The notes under the pieces are model-generated. The model did not search any database and was not told the origin of the DNA. It saw only the letters and a program-made list of their open reading frames with translations. A stretch of DNA of 54,964 nucleotides from Candidatus Thalassarchaeum betae. GTDB taxonomy: Archaea; Thermoplasmatota; Poseidoniia; Poseidoniales; Thalassarchaeaceae. The stretch is taken from NCBI GenBank assembly GCA_003193925.1, contig PSPG01000011.1, forward strand, positions 1-54,964, given 5' to 3'. The first letter of the stretch is position 1. Each line of letters opens with the position of its first letter. Both the position numbers and the translations under genes were made by a program. Positions 1-8,785 of the stretch are shown here, piece by piece.

Positions 1-912
1 TTATCGGAGTATTTCGCCTCTCCAATAATAAACTTGCATCAGGCCTAGCCACAACTTTCGTCGAATTCTTCAGGAATATGCCTCTAGTTGCCCTGCTCTT
101 CATGAGCGTCATCGTTTTTGGCAAATCGATGCCATTGCTCTCTACTGAACATAATCTGTTCGGGCTGATATTTTACAGCAACAGAGCGGTCTATGTTCCT
201 GCTGTAGTTCTTGAGAATCTTGGAATGCTTATTCTCGGCATAATCATCTATCTCGTAGCGAAGCGTTACACGAAGCATCTCGATGCCGATGGATTTGACG
301 ATTCAAATGAAGGATTTTACCGAAGAATAGGATTCTGGGCTGGTATCGGTTCTGTTCAATCCCTTCGCTTCAGTCTTGGGTTCGATTCTAGAACCATTAG
401 GCCTGTCTGCCTTTTCGATAAGCATCCCCGAGATCGATAAATATCGTGGCTTCGATGACATACGACCTACTGGGGCTTGGATCTATGTCGGGGGCATGGT
501 GATCACTCCTCCATTCTTGACTCTGATGATCGGGCTCACGCTCTACACCAGCGCACTCATTGCTGAGATAGTCCGTGGTAGTATACAAGCACTTGACCGT
601 GGTCAAGTGGAGGCTGCTATCTCTCTCGCCTTGACTCCTTTCCAGCGCCTCCGTTTGGTGATCCTCCCTCAGGCTCTGCGCAGCATGATTCCCTTGATGA
701 CGAATCAATATCTGAACATTTGGAAAAACTCTAGCTTGGCTCTGGTCGTTGGTTACAGTGATTTCTTCTCGATCCTCTGGACCATTGTCAACAAGGAAGG
801 CCAAGGCGTACCTGTGTTCATGATCATTCTGCTGACTTATCAATGTGGGAGTCTGCTCATGTCTGCAATAATGAATTCCTACAACCGTAAGGTTACGAGG
901 GTGAAGATATGA
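1..912 (+). pseudogene. Amino acid ABC transporter permease 1, 5'-partial and frameshifted
   Basis: Membrane permease of the polar amino acid (HisM/AapQ) type, which forms the transport channel with the next permease. The reading frame is open from base 3 and contains VEFFRNMPL, so the start lies outside the window. Frame 3 runs to a TAA at 438-440, but after about base 350 its translation loses similarity. The homologous reading resumes in frame 1 (LGSILEPLGL, then FSISIPE) and continues to the stop at 912. The C-terminal part has the EAA loop (EIVRGSIQALDRGQVEAA) that docks on the ATPase, and KNSSLALVVGY typical of this family. A one-base insertion or two-base deletion between about 345 and 395 explains the split. 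It may be a real lesion or a sequencing or assembly error. The stop overlaps the next start (ATGA), so the genes are co-translated. Confidence 0.8.
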
Positions 913-2396
913 TTGAGGCATGGAAAGCGAACCCCGATCTCGCCCGCAGGAGGTTGATTGACAACCTCGTCGGTAAGCCTCCAGCATACCTCGCCGATAG
1001 AGGCGAGAAAGCCTCATTCTTCCTATCGATATTCCTTGGTCTAGCAGCTGGCGTATTGAGTGTGAAAAACATCTTCGACAGATATGGCGGTGGAGAAACA
1101 CCTCTGATTAACCTCCTATTATATTCAACGATGATGTTCATATCGTCTTCGATTCTCGTCATGGTTATCACGTTGGCCGTAACGCGGGGGAGCATCTTCC
1201 TCGGTCGCCCAAATGCCATTACCAGTGTCATCTCAGTTCTGGTTTTACAGAATGTAGTAGAAGCCGTCGGCGGCTTCGTCCTCATCTCTGCTAATTGGGA
1301 TGTCATCTGGGCAAATCGTCAATTGTTGATGTTTGGTCCACATTTGACAAGTCATCCAGAAGAATTATGGCGATTTTGGCTAGTTGCTTTCCTTATTGGT
1401 GGCGCTTATGGTAGCCTAGGTGAATCCCGTCTGAAATTCCTCATTCCTTTCACTCTTTTCGCATTGATATCTCTCCTCATTCTCTACAATCCGAATCATC
1501 GAGGCTACGACTACGAATCCACCATGGTCAAGTTGTCAATGGCATTTGCGGTAACCTACATCTCTTTCCTCATCACTCATAAAAAATTAACAGGTGCTGA
1601 TGAATATTTGATTGTCAGATTCCACCGTTGGCTGACGATTACCGCGGTAATCACATTCTTTGTTGCTCTATTCACACTCGACCCACCTGGTGATGATATC
1701 ACGTTCGCTTCGATGGAAATTACTGGCGTTCCACCCTCTCTATGGGGTGGATTCGTGATGAATGTCCTCGTTGCCACAGCTGGTTGTGTTCTTGGTTTTG
1801 GACTTGGGATCGTCCTCGCTTTTGGTCGGCGAAGCAATTTGGCGGCGTACCGATACCCGAGTACTGCAATCATAGAATTGATACGCTCAGGACCTTTGGT
1901 TGCTTGGTTATTCATCGCATTTATTCTGTTACCCGATGTACTGAATCCAATTTGGGAATCCGATGTTGTTATGAGAATGATTCTGATTATCTCGATCTTT
2001 GGTGGTTGCTATGGCGCAGAGATCATTCGCGGTGGCTTGCAAGCGGTACCATCCGGCCAAATCGAAGCAGCCACCGCTCTTGGTTTGAGCAACATGCAGA
2101 CGAAATTACTCGTCGAATTACCAAATGCAATCAGAACCACTCTACCAACAATTGTCAGTCTTTTCATCGGTCTATGGAAGGACACTACTCTCCTTTATCT
2201 GCTAGGTGTTCATGAAATGTTCAATCTCTCAACCCTAGCGCTCACACAACAGAAGGAATTCCTAGGTTTAACACGCGAAACTCTAGTTTTCGCTGGAATG
2301 GCATTTTGGATTATTGCCTTCTATCTATCACGCATCTCACTCCGAATCGAGTCCGGTTTAGGGCTTGGTCATGAGGGTGGAGGCGAAGCAACATGA
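909..2396 (+). CDS. Amino acid ABC transporter permease 2 with long N-terminal membrane extension
   Basis: Second channel subunit of the polar amino acid importer, 495 residues. The C-terminal ~230 residues form the BPD_transp_1 domain, with the EAA loop ([18 protein letters not shown]) at about residues 363-380 and the family's [13 protein letters not shown] segment. The N-terminal ~240 residues carry several extra hydrophobic segments and a hydrophilic loop that ordinary HisM/GltK proteins (~220-250 aa) lack; AapM-type permeases are also enlarged but usually shorter than this. It overlaps the previous stop and the next start by four bases each (ATGA), indicating translational coupling. No substrate-binding protein gene is in the window; it may lie upstream. 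Codons are AT-rich compared with the rest of the window. Confidence 0.85.
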   Translation: MIEAWKANPDLARRRLIDNLVGKPPAYLADRGEKASFFLSIFLGLAAGVLSVKNIFDRYGGGETPLINLLLYSTMMFISSSILVMVITLAVTRGSIFLGRPNAITSVISVLVLQNVVEAVGGFVLISANWDVIWANRQLLMFGPHLTSHPEELWRFWLVAFLIGGAYGSLGESRLKFLIPFTLFALISLLILYNPNHRGYDYESTMVKLSMAFAVTYISFLITHKKLTGADEYLIVRFHRWLTITAVITFFVALFTLDPPGDDITFASMEITGVPPSLWGGFVMNVLVATAGCVLGFGLGIVLAFGRRSNLAAYRYPSTAIIELIRSGPLVAWLFIAFILLPDVLNPIWESDVVMRMILIISIFGGCYGAEIIRGGLQAVPSGQIEAATALGLSNMQTKLLVELPNAIRTTLPTIVSLFIGLWKDTTLLYLLGVHEMFNLSTLALTQQKEFLGLTRETLVFAGMAFWIIAFYLSRISLRIESGLGLGHEGGGEAT

Positions 2397-3139
2397 GTGA
2401 AGAAGAAGTGATTATTGATGCAAAAGGCGTAAGGGTTAATTTCGGTGATTTTTGGGCATTGAAAGGAATTGATATCGAAGTGAAGAAAGGTGAGATTATC
2501 GTTATTCTCGGGCCGTCAGGATCTGGTAAGTCCACATTCATTCGTACATTGAATCGTCTCCAGCCACATAGTGGGGGTACTATCGTTATCGATGGGATCA
2601 CAATCGATGAGGAAACCAGTATCGCGGACATGAAGTATGTTCGTTCCGAGATTGGTATGGTATTCCAGCTATTCAATCTCTTTCCGCACTTGACCGTCCT
2701 TGAGAATATTACTCTAGCTCCTATGAAGGCGAAGGGGATGACTCGCGAAGAAGCCGAAAAAATTGCTCATAAGTTGCTTGAGCGCGTAGGGATTCCTGAA
2801 CAACATCACAAGTTCCCGAGTGCACTATCCGGCGGTCAACAGCAGCGCGTAGCAATCGCGCGCGCGCTGGCCATGGACCCGAAGATAATGCTCTTCGACG
2901 AGCCGACCTCCGCCCTCGACCCCGAGATGATCAAGGAGGTTCTCGATGTGATGATTGACCTCGCGAAGCGCGACATCACGATGATCGTCGTGACCCATGA
3001 GATGGGCTTCGCCAAGGAGGTCTGTGACCGAGTCATCCTGTTCGACGAGGGCGAGCTGGTCGAGCAGAACACCCCCGCCGAATTCTTCGATAACCCGCAG
3101 CACAAGCGCACCAAGCTGTTCCTAGAGCAGATCCTCTGA
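2393..3139 (+). CDS. Amino acid ABC transporter ATP-binding protein (GlnQ/AapP type)
   Basis: Cytoplasmic ATPase that energises the two permeases encoded just upstream. The 248 residues match the usual size. Visible motifs: Walker [10 protein letters not shown] near residues 40-48, Q-loop VFQ near 98, signature LSGGQQQR near 144, Walker [13 protein letters not shown] near 163-174, and the switch histidine in VTHEMGF. Assignment to the polar amino acid family follows from these motifs and the permease context; the amino acid transported cannot be told. The gene is compositionally split: codons before about base 2830 are AT-rich, while those after about 2860 are GC-rich like the rest of the window, yet the frame is unbroken. 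This points to a recombination or assembly junction at the conserved signature region. Confidence 0.92.
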   Translation: MSEEEVIIDAKGVRVNFGDFWALKGIDIEVKKGEIIVILGPSGSGKSTFIRTLNRLQPHSGGTIVIDGITIDEETSIADMKYVRSEIGMVFQLFNLFPHLTVLENITLAPMKAKGMTREEAEKIAHKLLERVGIPEQHHKFPSALSGGQQQRVAIARALAMDPKIMLFDEPTSALDPEMIKEVLDVMIDLAKRDITMIVVTHEMGFAKEVCDRVILFDEGELVEQNTPAEFFDNPQHKRTKLFLEQIL

Positions 3140-3203
3140 TTTCTCCGGGGCTTCCCTCTGGCTGGGCGCTACCCTATTGAGCCGCCATGGCAGGCCCTGT
3201 GCC

Positions 3204-4088
3204 ATGAGTTGCCTCAGTGAGCTGCCGAACAACGTCGAGCCGACCTACGCCTGCGCCTCGGAATTAATGGGGACGGGGCCGGTTTCTGCGCTGCTGATAA
3301 TCGTCATCGGAATCCCCCTCATCAAAATCGCCAAGAGATACCTCAGGAAGCTGTTCGACAGGACCGACTTCGACGAAGGGCTCGAGAACTTCATGTTCCG
3401 CATCGCCGGAGTCACGATGTGGGCGCTAGTGATACTGACAGCCACGAGCGAGCTGGGCATCAACGTCACTGGGATCGTAGCCGCGCTCGGCATCTTCGGG
3501 CTTGCTGTCGCCTTCGCCGCCCAGGACACGATGGAGAACGTCATCGCTGGCATCTTCATCATTGTCGACAGGCCGTTCCGGGAAGGGGAGCGCATCCTGC
3601 TGCCCAAGAAACTGGGGGGCATCTACAGCAGCTGGGGCGACGTCAAGCAGATCGGCCTGCGGACCACGCACGTGCGTTCCACGGACGGGGTGATGCTGAC
3701 CATCCCGAACAAACTGCTGACCAAGGACCCCGTGGCGAACTTCAGCCATCGCAGCGACATGGCGCTGCGGGTGCGCATACGCATGGGGGTGGCTCCGACA
3801 TGGGCCAACGTCACCAAGGCACAGGAGATAGTCGAGGACATCGCCGCGAACCACCCCGACATCTGCCGTGAGCCGAAACCGCCCGAGGTGGTGCTCCGGG
3901 ATTTCGGACCGCACGAGGTGATTATGGAGATTCGCTACTATGTCGATAACGCGAGGAAGATGCGCCCCTCGAAGTCATTCTTCGTAACCGAGATACTCCG
4001 TCGCTTCGAGGAAGAGAGCGTCTCGCTGTCGCTCCCCGTCTTAGTCAACATGAACAGCGACGTCGATCTCGAGGACCTCGGTTTCTAG
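3204..4088 (+). CDS. mscS: Small-conductance mechanosensitive channel (MscS family)
   Basis: Membrane channel that opens under membrane tension and releases solutes on osmotic downshock. The 294 residues are close to the classic MscS size. Two or three N-terminal membrane helices are followed by the pore-lining helix rich in Gly and Ala (VAALGIFGLAVAFAAQ) and the conserved segment IAGIFIIVDRPFREGE that leads into the beta domain. The soluble alpha/beta C-terminal domain follows. A TTG at 3177 could add nine residues, but ATG 3204 gives a more natural N-terminus. The gene is convergent with NAD kinase, with 12 bases between the stops, and follows the transporter by 64 bases; no functional link to it is evident. 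Confidence 0.9.
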   Translation: MSCLSELPNNVEPTYACASELMGTGPVSALLIIVIGIPLIKIAKRYLRKLFDRTDFDEGLENFMFRIAGVTMWALVILTATSELGINVTGIVAALGIFGLAVAFAAQDTMENVIAGIFIIVDRPFREGERILLPKKLGGIYSSWGDVKQIGLRTTHVRSTDGVMLTIPNKLLTKDPVANFSHRSDMALRVRIRMGVAPTWANVTKAQEIVEDIAANHPDICREPKPPEVVLRDFGPHEVIMEIRYYVDNARKMRPSKSFFVTEILRRFEEESVSLSLPVLVNMNSDVDLEDLGF

Positions 4089-4100
4089 GGGGAGTAGTAA

Positions 4101-4991
4101 TCAGGCGCGTATCCAGTGTGCCACCCCATCGTGGATGGTGCTGCGGAAGGTCAGTAGTCGCAATGTCGGCCCGCCAAGGTCGACAGTCACCCTCGCACCT
4201 CTGGTGAAGTGGGTCTCGTCCCAGCCGTCGCTGACGATGTAACCGCGGTGCATGTCGCTGGTCATCACAGTCGGCTCGCTGGTCCAGGCCCAGTACGAGC
4301 CGTCGTCCTCTCGCTCCTCGCGCGGTAGGTCCCTGGATACGAACAGGTACCACCCGTTTACCTCGTTCATCGGGAAGGCGGCCCCTTCGATGTCGACCAC
4401 GTGGCGGAACCAGGCTCCTTGGCCGAGGAAGGTGGAGAACAAGCAACCCGAGGACCTCTGGATGACATCGATCTCGCCGTAGTTGCCGTCGGGCACTCTC
4501 TGTAGCCTGTACCTCGATGGCTGGTACTGGTGGGTGTTGGCGATGATCAGGTCGTTGAGCGCCGGGTCCGAGAGGACCGTCTTGCCGCTGGTGGTGACGA
4601 TCTCGGCCTGCAGCCTAGGCAGGACGTTGACGATGGCCCCGCCGTCCAAGGCCGAGCGAACGTCATCGGCGAAGTGCTTCGGGTCGCTTCCCATGTAGAA
4701 GCCGTACGAGCCATCCTCGTCGTCGTCACGGGGATGGCTGTTGACGCCCATGACAGGGGTGTCCGAGTCTATCGAATGGGCGATCGAGGTGAGGGTGCCG
4801 TCGCCGCCGAGGATGATGACCAGGTCGCGTCCGACGAAGTCCTCCCTGTTGACTGTCTCGCGCGCCTTGTACGAGATGCTGGTGCCCCTGGCGCTGACCA
4901 GTTCATCGAGTGCGTCGCGCACCGTGGCCAGGGCCTTGTCGTGGACCTCCTCGAAGTTCTTCTTGTAGACCACGAGGACGTCTGGGGGCAT
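4101..4991 (-). CDS. nadK: NAD kinase (ATP-NAD kinase family)
   Basis: Phosphorylates NAD to NADP in the cytoplasm. The GGDGT nucleotide-binding motif lies at residues 62-66 when translation starts at ATG 4991. That start is preceded by an AAGGAG-like ribosome binding site about nine bases upstream, and it avoids the overlap with the divergent lipoprotein gene that longer start choices would create. A second conserved region (NDLIIANTHQYQPSRYRL) occupies the place of the usual NE/D substrate motif, and the C-terminal beta domain contains repeated TS and SDG segments. At 296 residues it has the normal length. The N-terminal Rossmann part starts MPPDVLVVYKKNFEE. Substrate preference (NAD versus NADH, ATP versus polyphosphate) cannot be read from sequence. 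Confidence 0.87.
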   Translation of the reverse strand: MPPDVLVVYKKNFEEVHDKALATVRDALDELVSARGTSISYKARETVNREDFVGRDLVIILGGDGTLTSIAHSIDSDTPVMGVNSHPRDDDEDGSYGFYMGSDPKHFADDVRSALDGGAIVNVLPRLQAEIVTTSGKTVLSDPALNDLIIANTHQYQPSRYRLQRVPDGNYGEIDVIQRSSGCLFSTFLGQGAWFRHVVDIEGAAFPMNEVNGWYLFVSRDLPREEREDDGSYWAWTSEPTVMTSDMHRGYIVSDGWDETHFTRGARVTVDLGGPTLRLLTFRSTIHDGVAHWIRA

Positions 4992-5097
4992 TGCGGCACG
5001 CTCCTTCGCAGACTTCCCTCTGTGGATGTCCCATATAGGCGCGACGCACGGTGGAACGACCTGATTCAACTGACCGCTGTCGCATAGACTCATCACC

Positions 5098-5113
5098 CCC
5101 GCGCGCTCGCGGG
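5098..5113. promoter_or_regulatory. Perfect 6-bp hairpin next to lipoprotein start
   Basis: CCCGCG and CGCGGG flank a 4-base loop. The 3' arm runs directly into the GGGAGGGC sequence that precedes ATG 5119, so the hairpin would mask part of the ribosome binding site. It may modulate translation; it could also be chance in GC-rich DNA. Confidence 0.35.
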
Positions 5114-5118
5114 AGGGC

Positions 5119-6186
5119 ATGAGAAGCGCGATATTGGCTGCACTGCTCGTCCTCGCTCCGCTCTCAACAGGCTGCCTCGTGGTCCCCATCGATCCTTGCC
5201 CTGAGGGAGACTGCTTCCCCTTGGGCTCGGCCGCGCTGTCTGAGCTTCTGTCGGGCCCAGACGCCTTCGACGTGCTTTCCTACGCCGAGGACTTCGAGCG
5301 GCTGAGGGTCGAGACCTCGACTGTCTATGAAAACCAGGGCCAGAGCGGAGAGATCCACTGGAGCGTGGCCAAGGACGACGATGCCCAACTGCGGTCTATC
5401 GCGATGAGGCTGACGATTGGGACCTCTACCATCGACACCGAGGTCATCGAGGGACAGCGGGCCACCAATGTCAGGATCGGCGACGACTGGTACGAGGGCC
5501 GCGACGCGATACCGCAGTACACGGACCCGTTCGAGGAGATAGCCAAACTCGCTTCGGAGCAGCCTAACGGCCTGTGGCCGCCGTTCGGCTTCGATACGGC
5601 CTCGATCGCAGACCTAGACTGGACCATCACCGGCGATCCCCTCTCCCTCCAGCAGATCGCCTCCGCCTCCAACGCGACCCACACCATCATCATCGAGCTG
5701 ATGGGCGCGCCCCCGATGATCACCGGCATCGAGACCTACTCCGGGGATGACCAGCAGTTCACCCTCAGGGTCACGACGGGGGATGCGGTGAGCCTAGCGC
5801 TGCAGGAAGGTCTGCCGCGCACCCCCATCGAGTTCAGCCTCGAGGCAGCTCCCCTCCAAGACGGCGACCTCACCGTCTGGGCAGGTGGAGTGCCCGAGGG
5901 TCTGACCGCGGAGGTCGACCCGGCCGAGTTGGAGTTCCACGGATTGTCGGGTACGGGGGAGGATGCGACTTCGGTCGCTTCGATGGCCTTCGATGTCGAG
6001 TACTCCAACGTCACACTGAACGACGGCACTTGGTGGGAGTTCTCGTGGTCCGACTACGTGGTGGACGGCTACGTCTCAGGAGGAGATTTCTACCAGATTC
6101 GCACTAACGCCACCGGGGAGTTGAACGTCGCGATATACGACCTCTGGGCGGAAGCGTGGACCGGCGGCCCGCTGCAGGGCTCCTGA
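5119..6186 (+). CDS. Predicted secreted lipoprotein of unknown function
   Basis: The N-terminus has a short positive start, a hydrophobic stretch and a lipobox LSTGC with the acceptor cysteine at residue 19, so the mature protein should be lipid-anchored on the outer face of the membrane. A second cysteine-rich stretch follows (PIDPCPEGDC). The remaining ~330 residues look like a soluble beta-rich domain with no further membrane segments. Parts such as ATNVRIGDDWYEGRDA and repeated short strands recall LolA/LppX-like lipid-carrier folds, but this is only an impression. It is divergent from NAD kinase and lies 52 bases upstream of an ABC exporter, which may suggest envelope function. I do not recognise the family. 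Confidence 0.75.
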   Translation: MRSAILAALLVLAPLSTGCLVVPIDPCPEGDCFPLGSAALSELLSGPDAFDVLSYAEDFERLRVETSTVYENQGQSGEIHWSVAKDDDAQLRSIAMRLTIGTSTIDTEVIEGQRATNVRIGDDWYEGRDAIPQYTDPFEEIAKLASEQPNGLWPPFGFDTASIADLDWTITGDPLSLQQIASASNATHTIIIELMGAPPMITGIETYSGDDQQFTLRVTTGDAVSLALQEGLPRTPIEFSLEAAPLQDGDLTVWAGGVPEGLTAEVDPAELEFHGLSGTGEDATSVASMAFDVEYSNVTLNDGTWWEFSWSDYVVDGYVSGGDFYQIRTNATGELNVAIYDLWAEAWTGGPLQGS

Positions 6187-6208
6187 AGCCGCGGCATCCG
6201 ATGAGTAT

Positions 6209-6230
6209 CTTGAAGCACCTGTTCTTCAAG
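6209..6230. promoter_or_regulatory. Palindromic operator candidate upstream of ABC exporter
   Basis: Perfect 7-bp inverted repeat CTTGAAG / CTTCAAG with an 8-base spacer, ending eight bases before the start at 6239. The symmetry and position fit a repressor operator or an RNA hairpin in the 5' leader. Confidence 0.4.
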
Positions 6231-6238
6231 GCGCCGGC

Positions 6239-8008
6239 ATGGCAGGGAGCAGCCATCCGCTGATGCGGCTTCTCTCGCAACTGAGGCACCACAGGAGCAC
6301 CGTTCTGCTTGCATCAATCTGCTCGGTCGTGAACAAGGTCTGGGACCTCGCCCCCCCTGTCCTCATCGGCATGGCCATCGATGTGGTGGCCGCTCAGGAG
6401 GATTCCTTCCTAGCTCAGTTCGGCTACCCCGACGTCTACGACCAGCTCTACATCCTCACCGGTATCACTGTCGTGATATGGGTCTTGGAATCGATCTTCC
6501 AGTACATCTACGCAGTGCTGTGGCGCAATTTGGCCCAGACCGCCCAGCACGAGCTTCGGATGTCGGCCTACACCCACATCCAGGACCTCGAGATGCAGTG
6601 GTACTCCGAGCAGTCCACAGGCAGCCTGATGGCGATATTGAACGACGATGTCAACCAACTCGAGCGCTTCCTAGACCAGGGCGCGACAGACCTTCTGCAC
6701 GTCGCCACCACAATCATCGTCGTCGGCGCGATAATGATCTCCGTAGCCCCCGAGGTGGCGCTGCTCGCGATTATGCCCGTGCCTATCATCGTCGCGGGCT
6801 CGTTCATCTACCAGCGCAGGATAGGCGCGCGCTACACCAAGGTACGCGGCAAGGTAGCAGATCTCAGCGCCCTGCTGAACAACAATCTGCACGGGATCAT
6901 GACGATCAAGTCGTTCACCGCTGAGGAGCGCGAAGTCGATCGGGTTAGTGACGCCTCGGTGTCCTACAGAGAGGCCAACCGCGATGCCATCCGCCTCTCG
7001 GCGTCCTTCGTGCCGATCATCAGGATGGCAATCCTCTTCGCCTTCACCGCCAATATGCTGGTGGGCGGCTGGTTCGCGCTCGATGGCCGAATCAGCCTCG
7101 GGGCCTATTCGGTCATCGTCTTCATCACCCAGCGGCTGCTGTGGCCGCTGACCAGGCTGGGCGAGACCTTCGATTTGTACCAGCGCGCGATGGCCTCGAC
7201 CACGCGCGTGCTCGACCTGCTCGACACTGAGATCGGGATAGTCGAGGGCGATACGGAACTCGATGTCGTGCGCGGTGAGATCCGCTTCAGCGAAGTCGGC
7301 TTCTCCTATCCCAACAGGGAGGTAGTGCTCCGGGGAGTCGACTTCGCAATACCCGCGGGCAGGACGGTCGGACTGGTCGGCTCGACGGGCTCGGGCAAGA
7401 CCACGCTCGTTCGCCTGCTGCTGAGATTCCACGACCCCGACACGGGGACCGTCAGCCTCGATGGCCATGACGTCAGAGAGTTGACTCTGGAATCGCTGCG
7501 CGGCTCCATCGCGCTGGTGAGCCAGACTACGACGCTATTCCCGGGCTCGGTGCGCGAGAACGTGCGCTACGGCGACCCACAGGCCAGTGACGAGGCGGTC
7601 GTCGAGGCTGCCCGGATCGCCGAGGCCCTCGGCTTCATAGAGGAGCTGCCCGACGGCTGGGAGACCGACATAGGCGAGGGCGGTCACAGGCTCTCCGGTG
7701 GCCAGCGCCAGAGGATCGCCATAGCCCGAGCGGTGCTGAAGGATGCGCCGGTGCTGGTGCTGGATGAAGCCACCAGCAACGTCGACAACGAGACCGAGGC
7801 GGCGCTCAAGCGCTCGATCGATAGGATCTCGGAGGGGCGCACCACGCTCATCATCGCGCACCGCCTGTCGACGGTGCGCAACGCGGACGTGATAGCCGTG
7901 ATTGGTGAAGGCCGCATCAGCGAGACCGGGACTCACGAGGAGCTGCTGGAGAGCAGCGGACTCTATTCGCGGCTCTGGGCCGTGCAGACCGGCGAGGTGA
8001 CGGCATGA
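6239..8008 (+). CDS. ABC exporter, fused membrane and ATPase domains (MsbA/MDR type)
   Basis: Half-transporter of 589 residues that should act as a homodimer (or with a partner) to export lipids, peptides or drugs. The N-terminal ~330 residues form the six-helix ABC membrane domain, including a QWYSEQSTGSLMAILNDDV coupling segment characteristic of the family. The C-terminal ATPase has Walker A GSTGSGKTT near residue 378, signature LSGGQRQR near 484, Walker B VLVLDEATSNVD near 504 and switch histidine in IIAHRLSTVRNAD. Length and order are normal. It is preceded by a palindromic element and may form a unit with the upstream lipoprotein gene. The substrate is unknown. Confidence 0.93.
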   Translation: MAGSSHPLMRLLSQLRHHRSTVLLASICSVVNKVWDLAPPVLIGMAIDVVAAQEDSFLAQFGYPDVYDQLYILTGITVVIWVLESIFQYIYAVLWRNLAQTAQHELRMSAYTHIQDLEMQWYSEQSTGSLMAILNDDVNQLERFLDQGATDLLHVATTIIVVGAIMISVAPEVALLAIMPVPIIVAGSFIYQRRIGARYTKVRGKVADLSALLNNNLHGIMTIKSFTAEEREVDRVSDASVSYREANRDAIRLSASFVPIIRMAILFAFTANMLVGGWFALDGRISLGAYSVIVFITQRLLWPLTRLGETFDLYQRAMASTTRVLDLLDTEIGIVEGDTELDVVRGEIRFSEVGFSYPNREVVLRGVDFAIPAGRTVGLVGSTGSGKTTLVRLLLRFHDPDTGTVSLDGHDVRELTLESLRGSIALVSQTTTLFPGSVRENVRYGDPQASDEAVVEAARIAEALGFIEELPDGWETDIGEGGHRLSGGQRQRIAIARAVLKDAPVLVLDEATSNVDNETEAALKRSIDRISEGRTTLIIAHRLSTVRNADVIAVIGEGRISETGTHEELLESSGLYSRLWAVQTGEVTA

Positions 8009-8060
8009 CGGACGAGATGAGCGCGTCGATCCTCGGGGGCCGGTCAGTACCCCCGGGGAC

Positions 8061-8070
8061 AGGTTAATTC
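8061..8070 (+). promoter_or_regulatory. AT-rich promoter-like element
   Basis: AGGTTAATTC lies 24-33 bases upstream of ATG 8094, the distance expected between an archaeal TATA box and the start of a leaderless mRNA. The same nine bases AGGTTAATT recur at 12650-12658 upstream of a DUF2061 gene. Confidence 0.4.
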
Positions 8071-8093
8071 CCTACGCCCTTCTCGTAGTGCCG

Positions 8094-8438
8094 ATGGCGC
8101 GTGCAGACTCGCTCGTATGGTTCCTAGCCGGATTCACCCAGCTCTTCGTCGGCTCCTCACTGGCGGCCGACCCAACCTTGGCCACTCTCGGCATAATCCT
8201 CGAGTTGACGGGGGGCGGCTCCGTGCTACTCGGGCTCTACATGCTGTTATTCCTCGCGAGGTACCACAAGGAGTTCGAATCTTCCTACAGCAAGCTGGAG
8301 AAGACCACGATGGTGAGGAACGATCAAGGCATCCCCCATCGCGTTGACTCTGGCTCGAAGACGGTGAAGGCCGTGTGGTACGTCATTCCAGTATTACTGA
8401 CCTTCTTCGCGGCAGTGGGCTGGCTGGCGAACCAGTAG
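8094..8438 (+). CDS. Small two-helix membrane protein
   Basis: Unrecognised family, 114 residues from ATG 8094; a GTG six bases earlier (8088) is also possible. An N-terminal segment (LVWFLAGFTQLFVG), a central hydrophobic stretch rich in Gly and Leu (LELTGGGSVLLGLYMLLF) and a C-terminal helix (AVWYVIPVLLTFFAAVGWL) indicate two or three membrane helices, with a charged cytosolic loop (ARYHKEFESSYSKLEK) between the last two. It is followed after eight bases by another small membrane protein and then by NfeD and flotillin, so a membrane-organising role is conceivable but unproven. Confidence 0.65.
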   Translation: MARADSLVWFLAGFTQLFVGSSLAADPTLATLGIILELTGGGSVLLGLYMLLFLARYHKEFESSYSKLEKTTMVRNDQGIPHRVDSGSKTVKAVWYVIPVLLTFFAAVGWLANQ

Positions 8439-8446
8439 GTGTTCGC

Positions 8447-8716
8447 ATGGCAAAGGCCAAACCCGGCCTCGACGAGATGGTCGACCGGGTGATTGACAAC
8501 CCGGCATACGACATGTTCGGGGGCTACCACTTGTTCCTGCGCAGGGTGACCATACCGATCATCCTGATTCTGATAGCCCTGATGGTGTACACCTACCTCT
8601 CCGGGTACCTCTCCGACGACCTCACTCTGATACTGACCGCTCTGGTGACTGGCCTGTCGGTAGGGCCGATTCTCGGCTTGGAGCGGTTTTTCGGAGAGCG
8701 AAGGCTCAGGAGTTGA
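8447..8716 (+). CDS. Small membrane protein, probable partner of preceding gene
   Basis: Eighty-nine residues from ATG 8447, which lies eight bases after the preceding stop; a longer upstream reading would overlap the previous gene and is not favoured. A charged N-terminus (MAKAKPGLDEMVDRVIDNP) is followed by two hydrophobic helices separated by a short YLSGYLSDD turn, then a positively charged tail (ERFFGERRLRS). I do not recognise the family. The tight spacing suggests co-translation with the gene before it. Confidence 0.6.
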   Translation: MAKAKPGLDEMVDRVIDNPAYDMFGGYHLFLRRVTIPIILILIALMVYTYLSGYLSDDLTLILTALVTGLSVGPILGLERFFGERRLRS

Positions 8717-8785
8717 CCCTCTCACCGGCTTTATTACTCAGCGCCGCCGAATGGGTAAAAGGGAGGGCCTCCCCTTGTCAACACG

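Larger units (their letters stand above)
1..2850. other. AT-rich segment ending inside the ABC ATPase gene
   Basis: Base and codon use in this segment differ sharply from all that follows. For example, bases 1321-1380 hold 23 G+C of 60, while bases 2881-2940 hold 35 of 60. Third codon positions change from mostly A/T to mostly G/C between about 2825 and 2870. The segment encodes both permeases and two thirds of the ATPase. It is either horizontally or homologously acquired DNA from a lower-GC relative, or a chimeric join between two related genomes. Confidence 0.8.

Noticed and set aside
8031..8058. GC hairpin CCTCGGGGG / CCCCCGGGG as a terminator
   Set aside because: The stem has a wobble pair, a 10-base loop and no T run; position alone is not enough.
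8005..8067. 20-codon frame overlapping the ABC exporter stop
   Set aside because: Short, Gly/Pro-rich, with no motif; the region is better explained as spacer containing a weak GC hairpin.
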